64,000 bases of DNA, taken from assembly GCA_949126835.1 (NCBI GenBank), contig OX421497.1, positions 9,234,920-9,298,919 of the forward strand. Direction: 5' to 3'. The notes beneath the pieces were generated by a model that did not search any database, had not been told where the DNA came from, and saw only the letters and a program-made list of their open reading frames with translations. The position numbers were made by a program, and so were the translations under genes. The stretch comes from Anisus vortex (lineage: Eukaryota > Mollusca > Gastropoda > Planorbidae). Below are positions 12,372 to 23,264 of this stretch, one piece after another; positions within the stretch are counted from its first letter, which is position 1, and every line of letters starts with the position of its first letter.

Positions 12372-15300
12372 ACTCACGACTAACCTTATGAGATTTTTAC
12401 AACTACATTGGACGGCCTGGTGAATTGAGCAAAATTATAGCCTAATAAAAGGGCCGGGTCTGTGTAGTGTAGGTTATCCCATTAAATCAGAGCAAAGCTT
12501 TGTCCAGAAAAGATCCATGGCATTTGTATCGTCCAGATCCTGTGGCAGCTGCATGTATGTATTGTTTTGTATGTGATACAGCAGTTCCCTGTCCACCGCT
12601 TCTTTTGGAAGCTGCTCCACCAGCAGGAAGATTATCACAGAGCGACCAGTGTGGACGCTTTCCATGTTGGCCATCTGGAGATCAAACGACACCAGGTGCT
12701 TTTTACTAGATGTGGACTCACGACTAACCTTATGAGATTTTTACAACTACATTGGACGGCCTGGTGAATTGAGCAAAATTATAGCCTAATAAAAGGGCCG
12801 GGTCTGTGTAGTATAGGTTATCCCATTAAATCAGAGCAAAGCTTTGTCCAGAAAAGATCCATGGCATTTGTATCGTCCAGATCCTGTGGCAGCTGCATGT
12901 ATGTATTGTTTTGTATGTGATACAGCAGTTCCCTGTCCACCGCTTCTTTTGGAAGCTGCTCCACCAGCAGGAAGATTATCACAGAGCGACCAGTGTGGAC
13001 GCTTTCCATTTTGGCCATCTGGAGCTCAAACGACACCAGGTGCTTTTCACTAGATGTGGACTCACGACTAACCTTATGAGATTTTTACAACTACATTGGA
13101 CGGCCTGGTGAATTGAGCAAAATTATAGCCTAATAAAAGGGCCGGGTCTGTGTAGTGTAGGTTATCCCATTAAATCAGAGCAAAGCTTTGTCCAGAAAAG
13201 ATCCATGGCATTTGTATCGTCCAGATCCTGTGGCAGCTGCATGTATGTATTGTTTTGTATGTGATACAGCAGTTCCCTGTCCACCGCTTCTTTTGGAAGC
13301 TGCTCCACCAGCAGGAAGATTATCACAGAGCGACCAGTGTGGACGCTTTCCATTTTGGCCATCTGGAGCTCAAACGACACCAGGTGCTTTTCACTAGATG
13401 TGGACTCACGACTAACCTTATGAGATTTTTACAACTACATTGGACGCCTGGTGAATTGAGCAAAATTATAGCCTAATAAAAGGGCCGGGTCTGTGTAGTG
13501 TAGGTTATCCCATTAAATCAGAGCAAAGCTTTGTCCAGAAAAGATCCATGGCATTTGTATCGTCCAGATCCTGTGGCAGCTGCATGTATGTATTGTTTTG
13601 TATGTGATACAGCAGTTCCCTGTCCACCGCTTCTTTTGGAAGCTGCTCCACCAGCAGGAAGATTATCACAGAGCGACCAGTGTGGACGCTTTCCATTTTG
13701 GCCATCTGGAGCTCAAACGACACCAGGTGCTTTTCACTAGATGTGGACTCACGACTAACCTTATGAGATTTTTACAACTACATTGGACGGCCTGGTGAAT
13801 TGAGCAAAATTATAGCCTAATAAAAGGGCCAGGTCTGTGTAGTGTAGGTTATCCCATTAAATCAGAGCAAAGCTTTGTCCAGAAAAGATCCATGGCATTT
13901 GTATCGTCCAGATCCTGTGGCAGCTGCATGTATGTATTGTTTTGTATGTGATACAACAGTTCCCTGTCCACCGCTTCTTTTGGAAGCTGCTCCACCAGCA
14001 GGAAAATTATCACCGAGCGACCAGTGTGGACGCTTTCCATGTTGGCCATCTGGAGATCAAACGACACCAGGTGCTTTTCACTAGATGTGGACTCACGACT
14101 AACCTTATGAGATTTTTACAACTACATTGGACGGCCTGGTGAATTGAGCAAAATTATAGCCTAATAAAAGGGCCGGGTCTGTGTAGTGTAGGTTATCCCA
14201 TTAAATCAGAGCAAAGCTTTGTCCAGAAAAGATCCATGGCATTTGTATCGTCCAGATCCTGTGGCAGCTGCATGTATGTATTGTTTTGTATGTGATACAG
14301 CAGTTCCCTGTCCACCGCTTCTTTTGGAAGCTGCTCCACCAGCAGGAAGATTATCACAGAGCGACCAGTGTGGACGCTTTCCATGTTGGCCAACTGGAGA
14401 TCAAACGACACCAGGTGCTTTTTACTAGATGTGGACTCACGACTAACCTTATGAGATTTTTACAACTACATTGGACGGCCTGGTGAATTGAGCAAAATTA
14501 TAGCCTAATAAAAGGGCCGGGTCTGTGTAGTATAGGTTATCCCATTAAATCCGAGCAAAGCTTTGTCCAGAAAAGATCCATGGCATTTGTATCGTCCAGA
14601 TCCTGTGGCAGCTGCATGTATGTATTGTTTTGTATGTGATACAGCAGTTCCCTGTCCACCGCTTCTTTTGGAAGCTGCTCCACCAGCAGGAAGATTATCA
14701 CAGAGCGACCAGTGTGGACGCTTTCCATTTTGGCCATCTGGAGCTCAAACGACACCAGGTGCTTTTCACTAGATGTGGACTCACGACTAACCTTATGAGA
14801 TTTTTACAACTACATTGGACGGCCTGGTGAATTGAGCAAAATTATAGCCTAATAAAAGGGCCGGGTCTGTGTAGTGTAGGTTATCCCATTAAATCAGAGC
14901 AAAGCTTTGTCCAGAAAAGATCCATGGCATTTGTATCGTCCAGATCCTGTGGCAGCTGCATGTATGTATTGTTTTGTATGTGATACAGCAGTTCCCTGTC
15001 CACCGCTTCTTTTGGAAGCTGCTCCACCAGCAGGAAGATTATCACAGAGCGACCAGTGTGGACGCTTTCCATTTTGGCCATCTGGAGCTCAAACGACACC
15101 AGGTGCTTTTCACTAGATGTGGACTCACGACTAACCTTATGAGATTTTTACAACTACATTGGACGGCCTGGTGAATTGAGCAAAATTATAGCCTAATAAA
15201 AGGGCCGGGTCTGTGTAGTGTAGGTTATCCCATTAAATCAGAGCAAAGCTTTGTCCAGAAAAGATCCATGGCATTTGTATCGTCCAGATCCTGTGGCAGC

Positions 15301-15568
15301 TGCATGTATGTATTGTTTTGTATGTGATACAGCAGTTCCCTGTCCACCGCTTCTTTTGGAAGCTGCTCCACCAGCAGGAAGATTATCACAGAGCGACCAG
15401 TGTGGACGCTTTCCATTTTGGCCATCTGGAGCTCAAACGACACCAGGTGCTTTTCACTAGATGTGGACTCACGACTAACCTTATGAGATTTTTACAACTA
15501 CATTGGACGGCCTGGTGAATTGAGCAAAATTATAGCCTAATAAAAGGGCCAGGTCTGTGTAGTGTAGG

Positions 15569-15817
15569 TTATCCCATTAAATCAGAGCAAAGCTTTGTCC
15601 AGAAAAGATCCATGGCATTTGTATCGTCCAGATCCTGTGGCAGCTGCATGTATGTATTGTTTTGTATGTGATACAGCAGTTCCCTGTCCACCGCTTCTTT
15701 TGGAAGCTGCTCCGCCAGCAGGAAGATCATCACCGAGCGACCGGTGTGGACGCTTTCCATGTTGGCCATCTGGAGCTCAAAGCGACACCAGGTGCTTTTC
15801 ACTAGATGTGGACTCAC
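15569..15817 (-). pseudogene. Array unit 11: TIR tail with the intact reading frame
   Basis: Unlike 16 of the other array units and TLR-1 itself, this unit has caaagcgacacc, so it reads SPHLVKSTWCRFELQMANME through VMIFLLAEQLPKEAVDRELL to FWTKLCSDLMG-stop in one frame. Its variants (gccagcaggaagatcatcac, cgaccggtg) match TLR-2 and the TLR-1 gene unit. It has no promoter or start that I can identify, so it is a gene fragment. Confidence 0.8.
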
Positions 15818-17289
15818 GACTAACCTTATGAGATTTTTACAACTACATTGGACGGCCTGGTGAATTGAGCAAAATTATAGCCTAATAAAAGGGCCGGGTC
15901 TGTGTAGTGTAGGTTATCCCATTAAATCAGAGCAAAGCTTTGTCCAGAAAAGATCCATGGCATTTGTATCGTCCAGATCCTGTGGCAGCTGCATGTATGT
16001 ATTGTTTTGTATGTGATACAGCAGTTCCCTGTCTACCGCTTCTTTTGGAAGCTGCTCCACCAGCAGGAAGATTATCACAGAGCGACCAGTGTGGACGCTT
16101 TCCATGTTGGCCATCTGGAGATCAAACGACACCAGGTGCTTTTTACTAGATGTGGACTCACGACTAACCTTATGAGATTTTTACAACTACATTGGACGGC
16201 CTGGTGAATTGAGCAAAATTATAGCCTAATAAAAGGGCCGGGTCTGTGTAGTATAGGTTATCCCATTAAATCAGAGCAAAGCTTTGTCCAGAAAAGATCC
16301 ATGGCATTTGTATCGTCCAGATCCTGTGGCAGCTGCATGTATGTATTGTTTTGTATGTGATACAGCAGTTCCCTGTCCACCGCTTCTTTTGGAAGCTGCT
16401 CCACCAGCAGGAAGATTATCACAGAGCGACCAGTGTGGACGCTTTCCATTTTGGCCATCTGGAGCTCAAACGACACCAGGTGCTTTTCACTAGATGTGGA
16501 CTCACGACTAACCTTATGAGATTTTTACAACTACATTGGACGGCCTGGTGAATTGAGCAAAATTATAGCCTAATAAAAGGGCCGGGTCTGTGTAGTGTAG
16601 GTTATCCCATTAAATCAGAGCAAAGCTTTGTCCAGAAAAGATCCATGGCATTTGTATCGTCCAGATCCTGTGGCAGCTGCATGTATGTATTGTTTTGTAT
16701 GTGATACAGCAGTTCCCTGTCCACCGCTTCTTTTGGAAGCTGCTCCACCAGCAGGAAGATTATCACAGAGCGACCAGTGTGGACGCTTTCCATTTTGGCC
16801 ATCTGGAGCTCAAACGACACCAGGTGCTTTTCACTAGATGTGGACTCACGACTAACCTTATGAGATTTTTACAACTACATTGGACGGCCTGGTGAATTGA
16901 GCAAAATTATAGCCTAATAAAAGGGCCGGGTCTGTGTAGTGTAGGTTATCCCATTAAATCAGAGCAAAGCTTTGTCCAGAAAAGATCCATGGCATTTGTA
17001 TCGTCCAGATCCTGTGGCAGCTGCATGTATGTATTGTTTTGTATGTGATACAGCAGTTCCCTGTCCACCGCTTCTTTTGGAAGCTGCTCCACCAGCAGGA
17101 AGATTATCACAGAGCGACCAGTGTGGACGCTTTCCATTTTGGCCATCTGGAGCTCAAACGACACCAGGTGCTTTTCACTAGATGTGGACTCACGACTAAC
17201 CTTATGAGATTTTTACAACTACATTGGACGGCCTGGTGAATTGAGCAAAATTATAGCCTAATAAAAGGGCCAGGTCTGTGTAGTGTAGG

Positions 17290-17538
17290 TTATCCCATTA
17301 AATCAGAGCAAAGCTTTGTCCAGAAAAGATCCATGGCATTTGTATCGTCCAGATCCTGTGGCAGCTGCATGTATGTATTGTTTTGTATGTGATACAGCAG
17401 TTCCCTGTCCACCGCTTCTTTTGGAAGCTGCTCCGCCAGCAGGAAGATCATCACCGAGCGACCGGTGTGGACGCTTTCCATGTTGGCCATCTGGAGCTCA
17501 AAGCGACACCAGGTGCTTTTCACTAGATGTGGACTCAC
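17290..17538 (-). pseudogene. Array unit 16: second TIR tail with the intact reading frame
   Basis: Same class as unit 11, five units away. It has caaagcgacacc, VMIFLLAE and the upstream gggccaggtctg variant. It marks the same position in the next higher-order repeat. Confidence 0.8.
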
Positions 17539-18483
17539 GACTAACCTTATGAGATTTTTACAACTACATTGGACGGCCTGGTGAATTGAGCAAAATTATA
17601 GCCTAATAAAAGGGCCGGGTCTGTGTAGTGTAGGTTATCCCATTAAATCAGAGCAAAGCTTTGTCCAGAAAAGATCCATGGCATTTGTATCGTCCAGATC
17701 CTGTGGCAGCTGCATGTATGTATTGTTTTGTATGTGATACAGCAGTTCCCTGTCCACCGCTTCTTTTGGAAGCTGCTCCACCAGCAGGAAGATTATCACA
17801 GAGCGACCAGTGTGGACGCTTTCCATTTTGGCCATCTGGAGCTCAAACGACACCAGGTGCTTTTCACTAGATGTGGACTCACGACTAACCTTATGAGATT
17901 TTTACAACTACATTGGACGGCCTGGTGAATTGAGCAAAATTATAGCCTAATAAAAGGGCCGGGTCTGTGTAGTGTAGGTTATCCCATTAAATCAGAGCAA
18001 AGCTTTGTCCAGAAAAGATCCATGGCATTTGTATCGTCCAGATCCTGTGGCAGCTGCATGTATGTATTGTTTTGTATGTGATACAGCAGTTCCCTGTCCA
18101 CCGCTTCTTTTGGAAGCTGCTCCACCAGCAGGAAGATTATCACAGAGCGACCAGTGTGGACGCTTTCCATTTTGGCCATCTGGAGCTCAAACGACACCAG
18201 GTGCTTTTCACTAGATGTGGACTCACGACTAACCTTATGAGATTTTTACAACTACATTGGACGGCCTGGTGAATTGAGCAAAATTATAGCCTAATAAAAG
18301 GGCCAGGTCTGTGTAGTGTAGGTTATCCCATTAAATCAGAGCAAAGCTTTGTCCAGAAAAGATCCATGGCATTTGTATCGTCCAGATCCTGTGGCAGCTG
18401 CATGTATGTATTGTTTTGTATGTGATACAGCAGTTCCCTGTCCACCGCTTCTTTTGGAAGCTGCTCCGCCAGCAGGAAGATCA

Positions 18484-20880
18484 TCACCGAGCGACCGGTG
18501 TGGACGCTTTCCATGTTGGCCATCTGGAGCTCAAACGACACCAGGTGCTTTTCACTAGATGTGGACTCACGAATATGAGCGTCTTACGACTGGATTGTAC
18601 GGCGTTGACAATGTTGGTGGTGATGAACTCCCCTGCTTTGAAGTACAACGTATGTATGTGCACCTTCAGGCCCCGAGATTTAAGTTCCGGTGTCAACGTG
18701 TCGTGGACGAAAATTTCGTCTTCGTCGGCGAACGACAGAAAATCGTCAAACTCGAACTCTTCGTTCAAGTCCTTACTGCGGTTGTTGGATTTGCAATACA
18801 GGTAAGCTGTGTAGTAAAGATACCTCAATTTCCAGCGGAGTTTGTACAGAACTGAAATTGCAATCCCACACATGACCAGAAAAGTAACTGCAATGACTGA
18901 TGTAAAGAGAGCCACATTGGGAATACACTGATGATTCAAATTGCGAAGCAAAGCTTCAAAGTCGTGAAAATACTTTTCAGAAATATCTTCGTAGACGCAT
19001 TTGTATCTGTCAAGGTTAACAAACTGTATGTAATTTAAAGCATTTGTCAACCATGAAATAAAATCTAGATTAGCACAGTAGCAATGTATGGGATTTTCCG
19101 AAAAGTCGATAGTTAAATTGTGATTGGCTGCAATAGAATCAAATACTTCTCTTACTGGACGCACAATTAAAGAAAGCACGGTTAGACTTAGATTTACAAA
19201 CTTAAGGTTGCGCAAATTGCTGATATTTACTGTAAAATAATACATGCCGTTTCTTTGCATATATAGACTTTCTAAACTATCGAGTCCTTCGAAAACGTTC
19301 CAACTCAATGTCAGAATATTGGTAAAACTAAGGTCCAGAACTTTCAAATTCTTGAGTTTTCTAAATATCGGCTTATACATACTGACGTTCCGTATGACAC
19401 TACTGCCCAACGAATTAGTGCTCAAATTTAGAAACTCCAGAGAAGTGAAATTGTCAAAAAATGTGTGCTCGATATGAGTGATGTAACAGTCCACTAAACT
19501 AAGATTTTTCAGTTTAGTTAGCCCTGTAAACGGACCTTTAAGTGACTGAATTTTATTGCCATTTAAAATCAATGTTTCCAGCGTATTGTTTGGGTTTACT
19601 TTAAACTCGCTTAAAGCGTAAGCAAGTCCAACAGTATCCATAGAAACATATTTGAGTTTAGGAGGTAGATTCAAGACAACAGCTTCCCAAGATGGATACG
19701 AATAGTCTGGGTTATGATGATCGCGTAAACTGTTTTCTAAACGCGGATACTCTTTGGGTAAATTGTAGCTTTCTACTTCACCATTTAAGATTAGAGTTTC
19801 CAAATTTAACATTGCTGAAAAATTCTTTAGGTAATAACCGAAAGTAAACCTATTATCAGAAAGGTCCAAATATGTCAGGTTTTGTGGGAGTAAGGCGAAG
19901 ACATCTGGTTCAATCATTGCCAGTCCATTGCTAGATGCAACTATGTGTGTCAGACTTCGTGGTAGGCTCCGTGCAAAATCATTAGTGACTTTAGCACATG
20001 GATTGTAGGGACTCATTATATTGTCGATAATTAAATGTGTCAAATTTTCGGAATCCATGTTCTTTAATGCTGGTGCCAAAAAATGGAAAAAGATAAATTC
20101 GTCGTTACTAAGGTCTAGTATAAGTAAGCTTTTTAATGGTATGAATGTTGAACTGTTAATTAAAGAGCCGTTGATGAAGCAAAATCTCATTTGTAACACG
20201 TGAAGTTGGGAAATATTGTTGAATGTGTCAGCATAAAGACTCTCAATCTCACAGTAACCCTCTCGTCCACCAATAATGCTCAGATTCCGTAACGACGTCA
20301 TGCTAATAAAACCTTCGCCGAAACGTTTATCTTTTAAACCATCCATCTGTAGAGTTGTCAGATTTTTCAAGTCAGACAAAGCCCTATCAGGATAAGATAG
20401 TTCAGAATCATTCACTATGGGATTATTTTTGTTTATCTTAAGAATTTGTAATGATCTCAGATCTCTGAACACTCCGTCTGGAAATGTAACATTGTTCATG
20501 ACCAATCTATTTCCATGCAGGTCTAAGTAAATAAGTCTCTCCAAACCTTTAAAACAGTCTTTAAGAAAACGTTCAATGAAATTGTTTCGTAAATAAAGTT
20601 CCTCAAGTTGTGTATATATTGTCAGGTTTGTATTGATTTCTGTTATACAATTATTGGACAAATCCAATATGGTTACATTCAAAGGAAACGTGCCTGGGAT
20701 AGCTTTAAGTGACATATAAGTGCAGTTGACTTTAGTGCCGGATATCTCACAATCTATTCTTTCAATGGGTCTGAAGTAATTTGAAGTGTTGTTATCATCC
20801 ATACACTCTTTAGCATTGGAGTAGAATCCTTGCACAATGCTGGCATAGAAAAGTATAGAAAAGGTTTTGCCTAATGTCAT
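18484..20880 (-). CDS. TLR: Toll-like receptor 1 of the cluster, TIR domain truncated by frameshift (probable pseudogene)
   Basis: 798-codon ORF; the ATG at 20880 directly follows attgcag, so a 5' UTR intron is likely. It has a signal peptide (about 1-20), about 20 LRRs with LxxLxLxxN motifs, a C-terminal cysteine cluster HCYC...C...C, a TM segment at about 657-680 (VALFTSVIAVTFLVMCGIAI) and a TIR from about 710. The first TIR half is present (DDFLSFADEDE, FKAGEFITTNI), but after KSTWCR one base is missing (caaacgacacc versus caaagcgacacc in TLR-2). The product ends with 16 out-of-frame residues, losing the second TIR half and the FW box 3. Two more changes hit conserved spots: box 1 FDVF is FDDF, and LDFKAG is LYFKAG. 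LRRs, TM and the rest are open and close to TLR-2, so inactivation is recent, or the product is a signalling-dead receptor. The TIR-tail array follows directly downstream. Confidence 0.9.
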   Translation of the reverse strand: MTLGKTFSILFYASIVQGFYSNAKECMDDNNTSNYFRPIERIDCEISGTKVNCTYMSLKAIPGTFPLNVTILDLSNNCITEINTNLTIYTQLEELYLRNNFIERFLKDCFKGLERLIYLDLHGNRLVMNNVTFPDGVFRDLRSLQILKINKNNPIVNDSELSYPDRALSDLKNLTTLQMDGLKDKRFGEGFISMTSLRNLSIIGGREGYCEIESLYADTFNNISQLHVLQMRFCFINGSLINSSTFIPLKSLLILDLSNDEFIFFHFLAPALKNMDSENLTHLIIDNIMSPYNPCAKVTNDFARSLPRSLTHIVASSNGLAMIEPDVFALLPQNLTYLDLSDNRFTFGYYLKNFSAMLNLETLILNGEVESYNLPKEYPRLENSLRDHHNPDYSYPSWEAVVLNLPPKLKYVSMDTVGLAYALSEFKVNPNNTLETLILNGNKIQSLKGPFTGLTKLKNLSLVDCYITHIEHTFFDNFTSLEFLNLSTNSLGSSVIRNVSMYKPIFRKLKNLKVLDLSFTNILTLSWNVFEGLDSLESLYMQRNGMYYFTVNISNLRNLKFVNLSLTVLSLIVRPVREVFDSIAANHNLTIDFSENPIHCYCANLDFISWLTNALNYIQFVNLDRYKCVYEDISEKYFHDFEALLRNLNHQCIPNVALFTSVIAVTFLVMCGIAISVLYKLRWKLRYLYYTAYLYCKSNNRSKDLNEEFEFDDFLSFADEDEIFVHDTLTPELKSRGLKVHIHTLYFKAGEFITTNIVNAVQSSRKTLIFVSPHLVKSTWCRLSSRWPTWKASTPVAR

Positions 20881-20954
20881 CTGCAATTATAGATAAATAC
20901 AAAACAATTAATTAGAGTTTTATAATGGAGTTAAAACTGTGTAATTATTACGTT

Positions 20955-22397
20955 ACTACTGGTTATGCCCGTCAAAACGACGGATAAACGAATGACTACA
21001 ATGTGTTTTGTTATGAGAGAAAGCAAAAAGACTATTACAATACAAACTGGAATGAGAACGTTCTTTTCGGTATTAAGTTTTTGTTCTTTTTCATTGCTTC
21101 TGGTTGCCCTGACCCTGGCATATGTATAAGAATTGTTGCTGTCAAACTTCTGGTACTCCTGTACCCATGGGCCTCAAAGAATGGCGTAGTGTGTAAACCG
21201 CCGAATACATCGGCGGGCGTACGCATGGGGACAGCCCCCGCAGCGGGTCCGAGATCCATTTCACTGCCGAGAGGCCATTGGGTCTCGGTGGAGAGGAAGC
21301 AATGTTCGCTGCAATCCCGTCTCGAGAACCACCCGGTGCCTGGATGTCTGTATCTATAGTATAGGATTTGTGTTACCGGATGACATTGCAGTTATACGGG
21401 TGAGCCACCACGATAATGATCTTTATGGGAACCGCAGTGATCGATCGCTGGCCTGCGGAAACCTTAACATATTTTTGCTTTTTTTTGCTGATCTAAAAGA
21501 TCACGAGGCTCAGAATGTCTACTTGCGTGGCTGTGTATCTGTTAAATCTGACAACGATATTCGCTAAAGGCCCAGAAAACAGGATGCTAAAATACGTAGC
21601 AGATTTTCTTATTCTGTTACATGTAAAGACAAAACCATTTCTCTATGTCAGGCAGAATTTATTACTATTACTATTTATGTTTCCTTTTCTATTGTGTTCT
21701 TTGATTTTTTCCTTGAATTTTTTCTTTTCTTATACTGCAACAGAAGACTAATCAATTACAATTTCAAAGATTTTAATATTTGTGCATTAAAAATGCTTTA
21801 AAAAAAGTGTTTTTTGTTTCTTTTTAGATTTCGGTTCTAAAAGTACCCAAGTCAAAACCAAAAGTAGTCAATATCTCTAAAAAGAAATTTTTTTAAAAGC
21901 CCCAAAACTGTATGGTTTAGATATCATTCCATTGTAGATGTATCTCAGCAATCAAAAATAAAATAAAATATTTTACCCGATTTCAGGACCACTTTGAATT
22001 TTCAAACTCAATTTTCTCAAAACGGACATTTTGTGACTTGGGCACTTTTCGAACTCGACCCTTCAATTAGACATTACGTCATACGCTAGTATTTTTTTGT
22101 AAATTACACAATTCAAACTCTCCAAGCAAAATTGCGGTGCGTAACTTTTAAAAAAGGTCCCGCCACATAAAAACAACAAAAGCAGAATTGGGAAAACCTG
22201 ATAACACCATCGCGTTCAACATAGTAGGCCTAAATAAACGGAAATGGCCATTTTTTATGTAGACCTACGGGTTATATTTATTTGCATAGATAGATATAAC
22301 ATTTTGGATTTTTTAAAATCAACACATTTATGATTATAAGTCATAAAATTCGCTTTTGGATATATATATATATATATATAAACAAACAAACAAACTC
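20955..22397. mobile_element. ~1.44-kb insertion upstream of TLR-1, identity unknown
   Basis: The TLR-1 and TLR-2 upstream flanks match to gtaattattacgtt (20954 / about 35580) and resume at tactattataagcac (22398 / about 35592). The inserted part contains a GC-rich island (about 21105-21475: ccgccgaatacatcggcggg, gggtctcggtggagaggaag) and the inverted-repeat element at 21831-22060. I recognise no protein in it. It is probably one or more mobile elements, but I cannot name the family. Confidence 0.55.
21831..22060. mobile_element. MITE-like element with ~25-bp imperfect terminal inverted repeats
   Basis: Left end ggttctaaaagtacccaagt; right end (reverse complement) gagttcgaaaagtgcccaag. The arms face each other 230 bp apart. 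There is no coding capacity. Confidence 0.55.
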
Positions 22398-22608
22398 ACG
22401 GTACTATTATAAGCACACTCACTTAAACACTCACACACACAATCATTACAGTTTCTTAAGTAAATGTTTACATATTTAATAGAAATCTTAGGCCTAACTA
22501 GTATCATTTTCGTTTTAAATACTATGAACATTTTTTTTCAATAAAGACAACTTTATGATATGTTAGCCGTATATCAAAAGATATTTTAAAAAGTGGTTAA
22601 TAGGAAGT

Positions 22609-22853
22609 TATGGGGCACGGCACTCAAACGGCAGAGTGTTCGGCTGGCGTACCGAAGGTTCTAGGTTACAATCCTGGTAAAGGCTAGGGTCACCTCCCTG
22701 GAACTGGATTGGGGGGGGGGGGGTGTCATTGAGTCTACCCAGCTCTGATGGGTACCTGACATTAGTTGGGGTAAAAATGTTGGCATCCACACAATCCCTT
22801 AGTATGCTGCTGCTTCATTGGCCCTATTTGGTCCGACGGTGTACTTCAATGTA
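22609..22853 (+). mobile_element. tRNA-derived SINE, copy C
   Basis: Head gtgttcggctggcgtaccga, body tctacccagctctgatgggt, tail ttggtccgacggtgtacttc. It is orthologous by position to the SINE at 35968 in block A copy 2, so it predates the duplication. An internal run of about 14 G is unique to this copy. Confidence 0.85.
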
Positions 22854-23264
22854 CACAGTATGACTATAACAGACTTTAGTTTGTAACTAGTTCTGGTAAA
22901 ATAATAAATCCCTACTGTTTGACCTGCAGGCGGAGCTCTGTCAACCTTGCTTGTTTTATGAGGTTGGGTGACGGTTGGATGAAAATGTACATTATTCCTA
23001 CCGATATGATAATTGGACTAAGGACATGGATCTGACACGTTACAAGAAGACGAGCAGAAAGTTGGCACAGCAGTGACTAAAAGATAGCCACCCCCTCCTT
23101 TCCTTACGCACTTCTCTCAGTCGTCAAAGCTGTCGGACCAATCGAAACCTTTCATATGGAACTGACAGGCCAATAGTTCAATAGAATAGCTCCTGTTTAA
23201 CAAAGGTGAATGAACAGCGTCGCAGCGCTTTAAATGAGTTTATAAAGACACCCATAAAATAAAT

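Larger units (their letters stand above)
12075..18540 (-). repeat. 344-bp tandem array of the TLR TIR-domain 3' end plus 3' flank (19 copies)
   Basis: Each unit carries, on the minus strand, about the last 85 codons of a TLR TIR domain (from around the SPHLVKSTW region to LCSDL-stop), about 80 bp of 3' flank (tagcctaataaaagggcc on plus) and a diverged 35-bp piece (ctaaccttatgagattttta). Coding ends recur at 12130, 12474, 12818, 13162, 13505, 13849, 14193, 14537, 14881, 15225, 15569, 15914, 16258, 16602, 16946, 17290, 17635, 17979 and 18323; the spacing is 344 except one 343 and two 345. Unit 19 is the real 3' part of TLR-1; unit 1 carries its ancestral terminus. Three unit classes occur: MAN with 'agatcaaacg', MAK with 'agctcaaacg', and VMIFLLAE units 11, 16 and 19. 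Only units 11 and 16 keep the original frame (caaagcgacacc). Confidence 0.97.

Noticed and set aside
12370..12410. aaggttag before tcgtgagtcc as a splice acceptor that would join TLR-1 to an array unit
   Set aside because: The most obvious donor (ttc|gtgagt) spliced to this site gives an immediate stop (TCG TGA); no support for alternative TIR exons.
12075..18540. CRISPR-like or satellite-only interpretation of the 344-bp array
   Set aside because: Units are contiguous without unique spacers, and each is plainly a piece of the adjacent TLR gene.
12156..18558. Plus-strand open frames of 66-78 codons repeated across the TIR array
   Set aside because: They are antisense shadows of the GC-richer TIR coding tail; the same frames occur opposite the real TIR exons of TLR-2, -3 and -4.
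21003..21567. Open frames of up to 118 codons in the GC-rich island
   Set aside because: No family motif, no splice context, and the segment is an insertion absent from the paralogous block.
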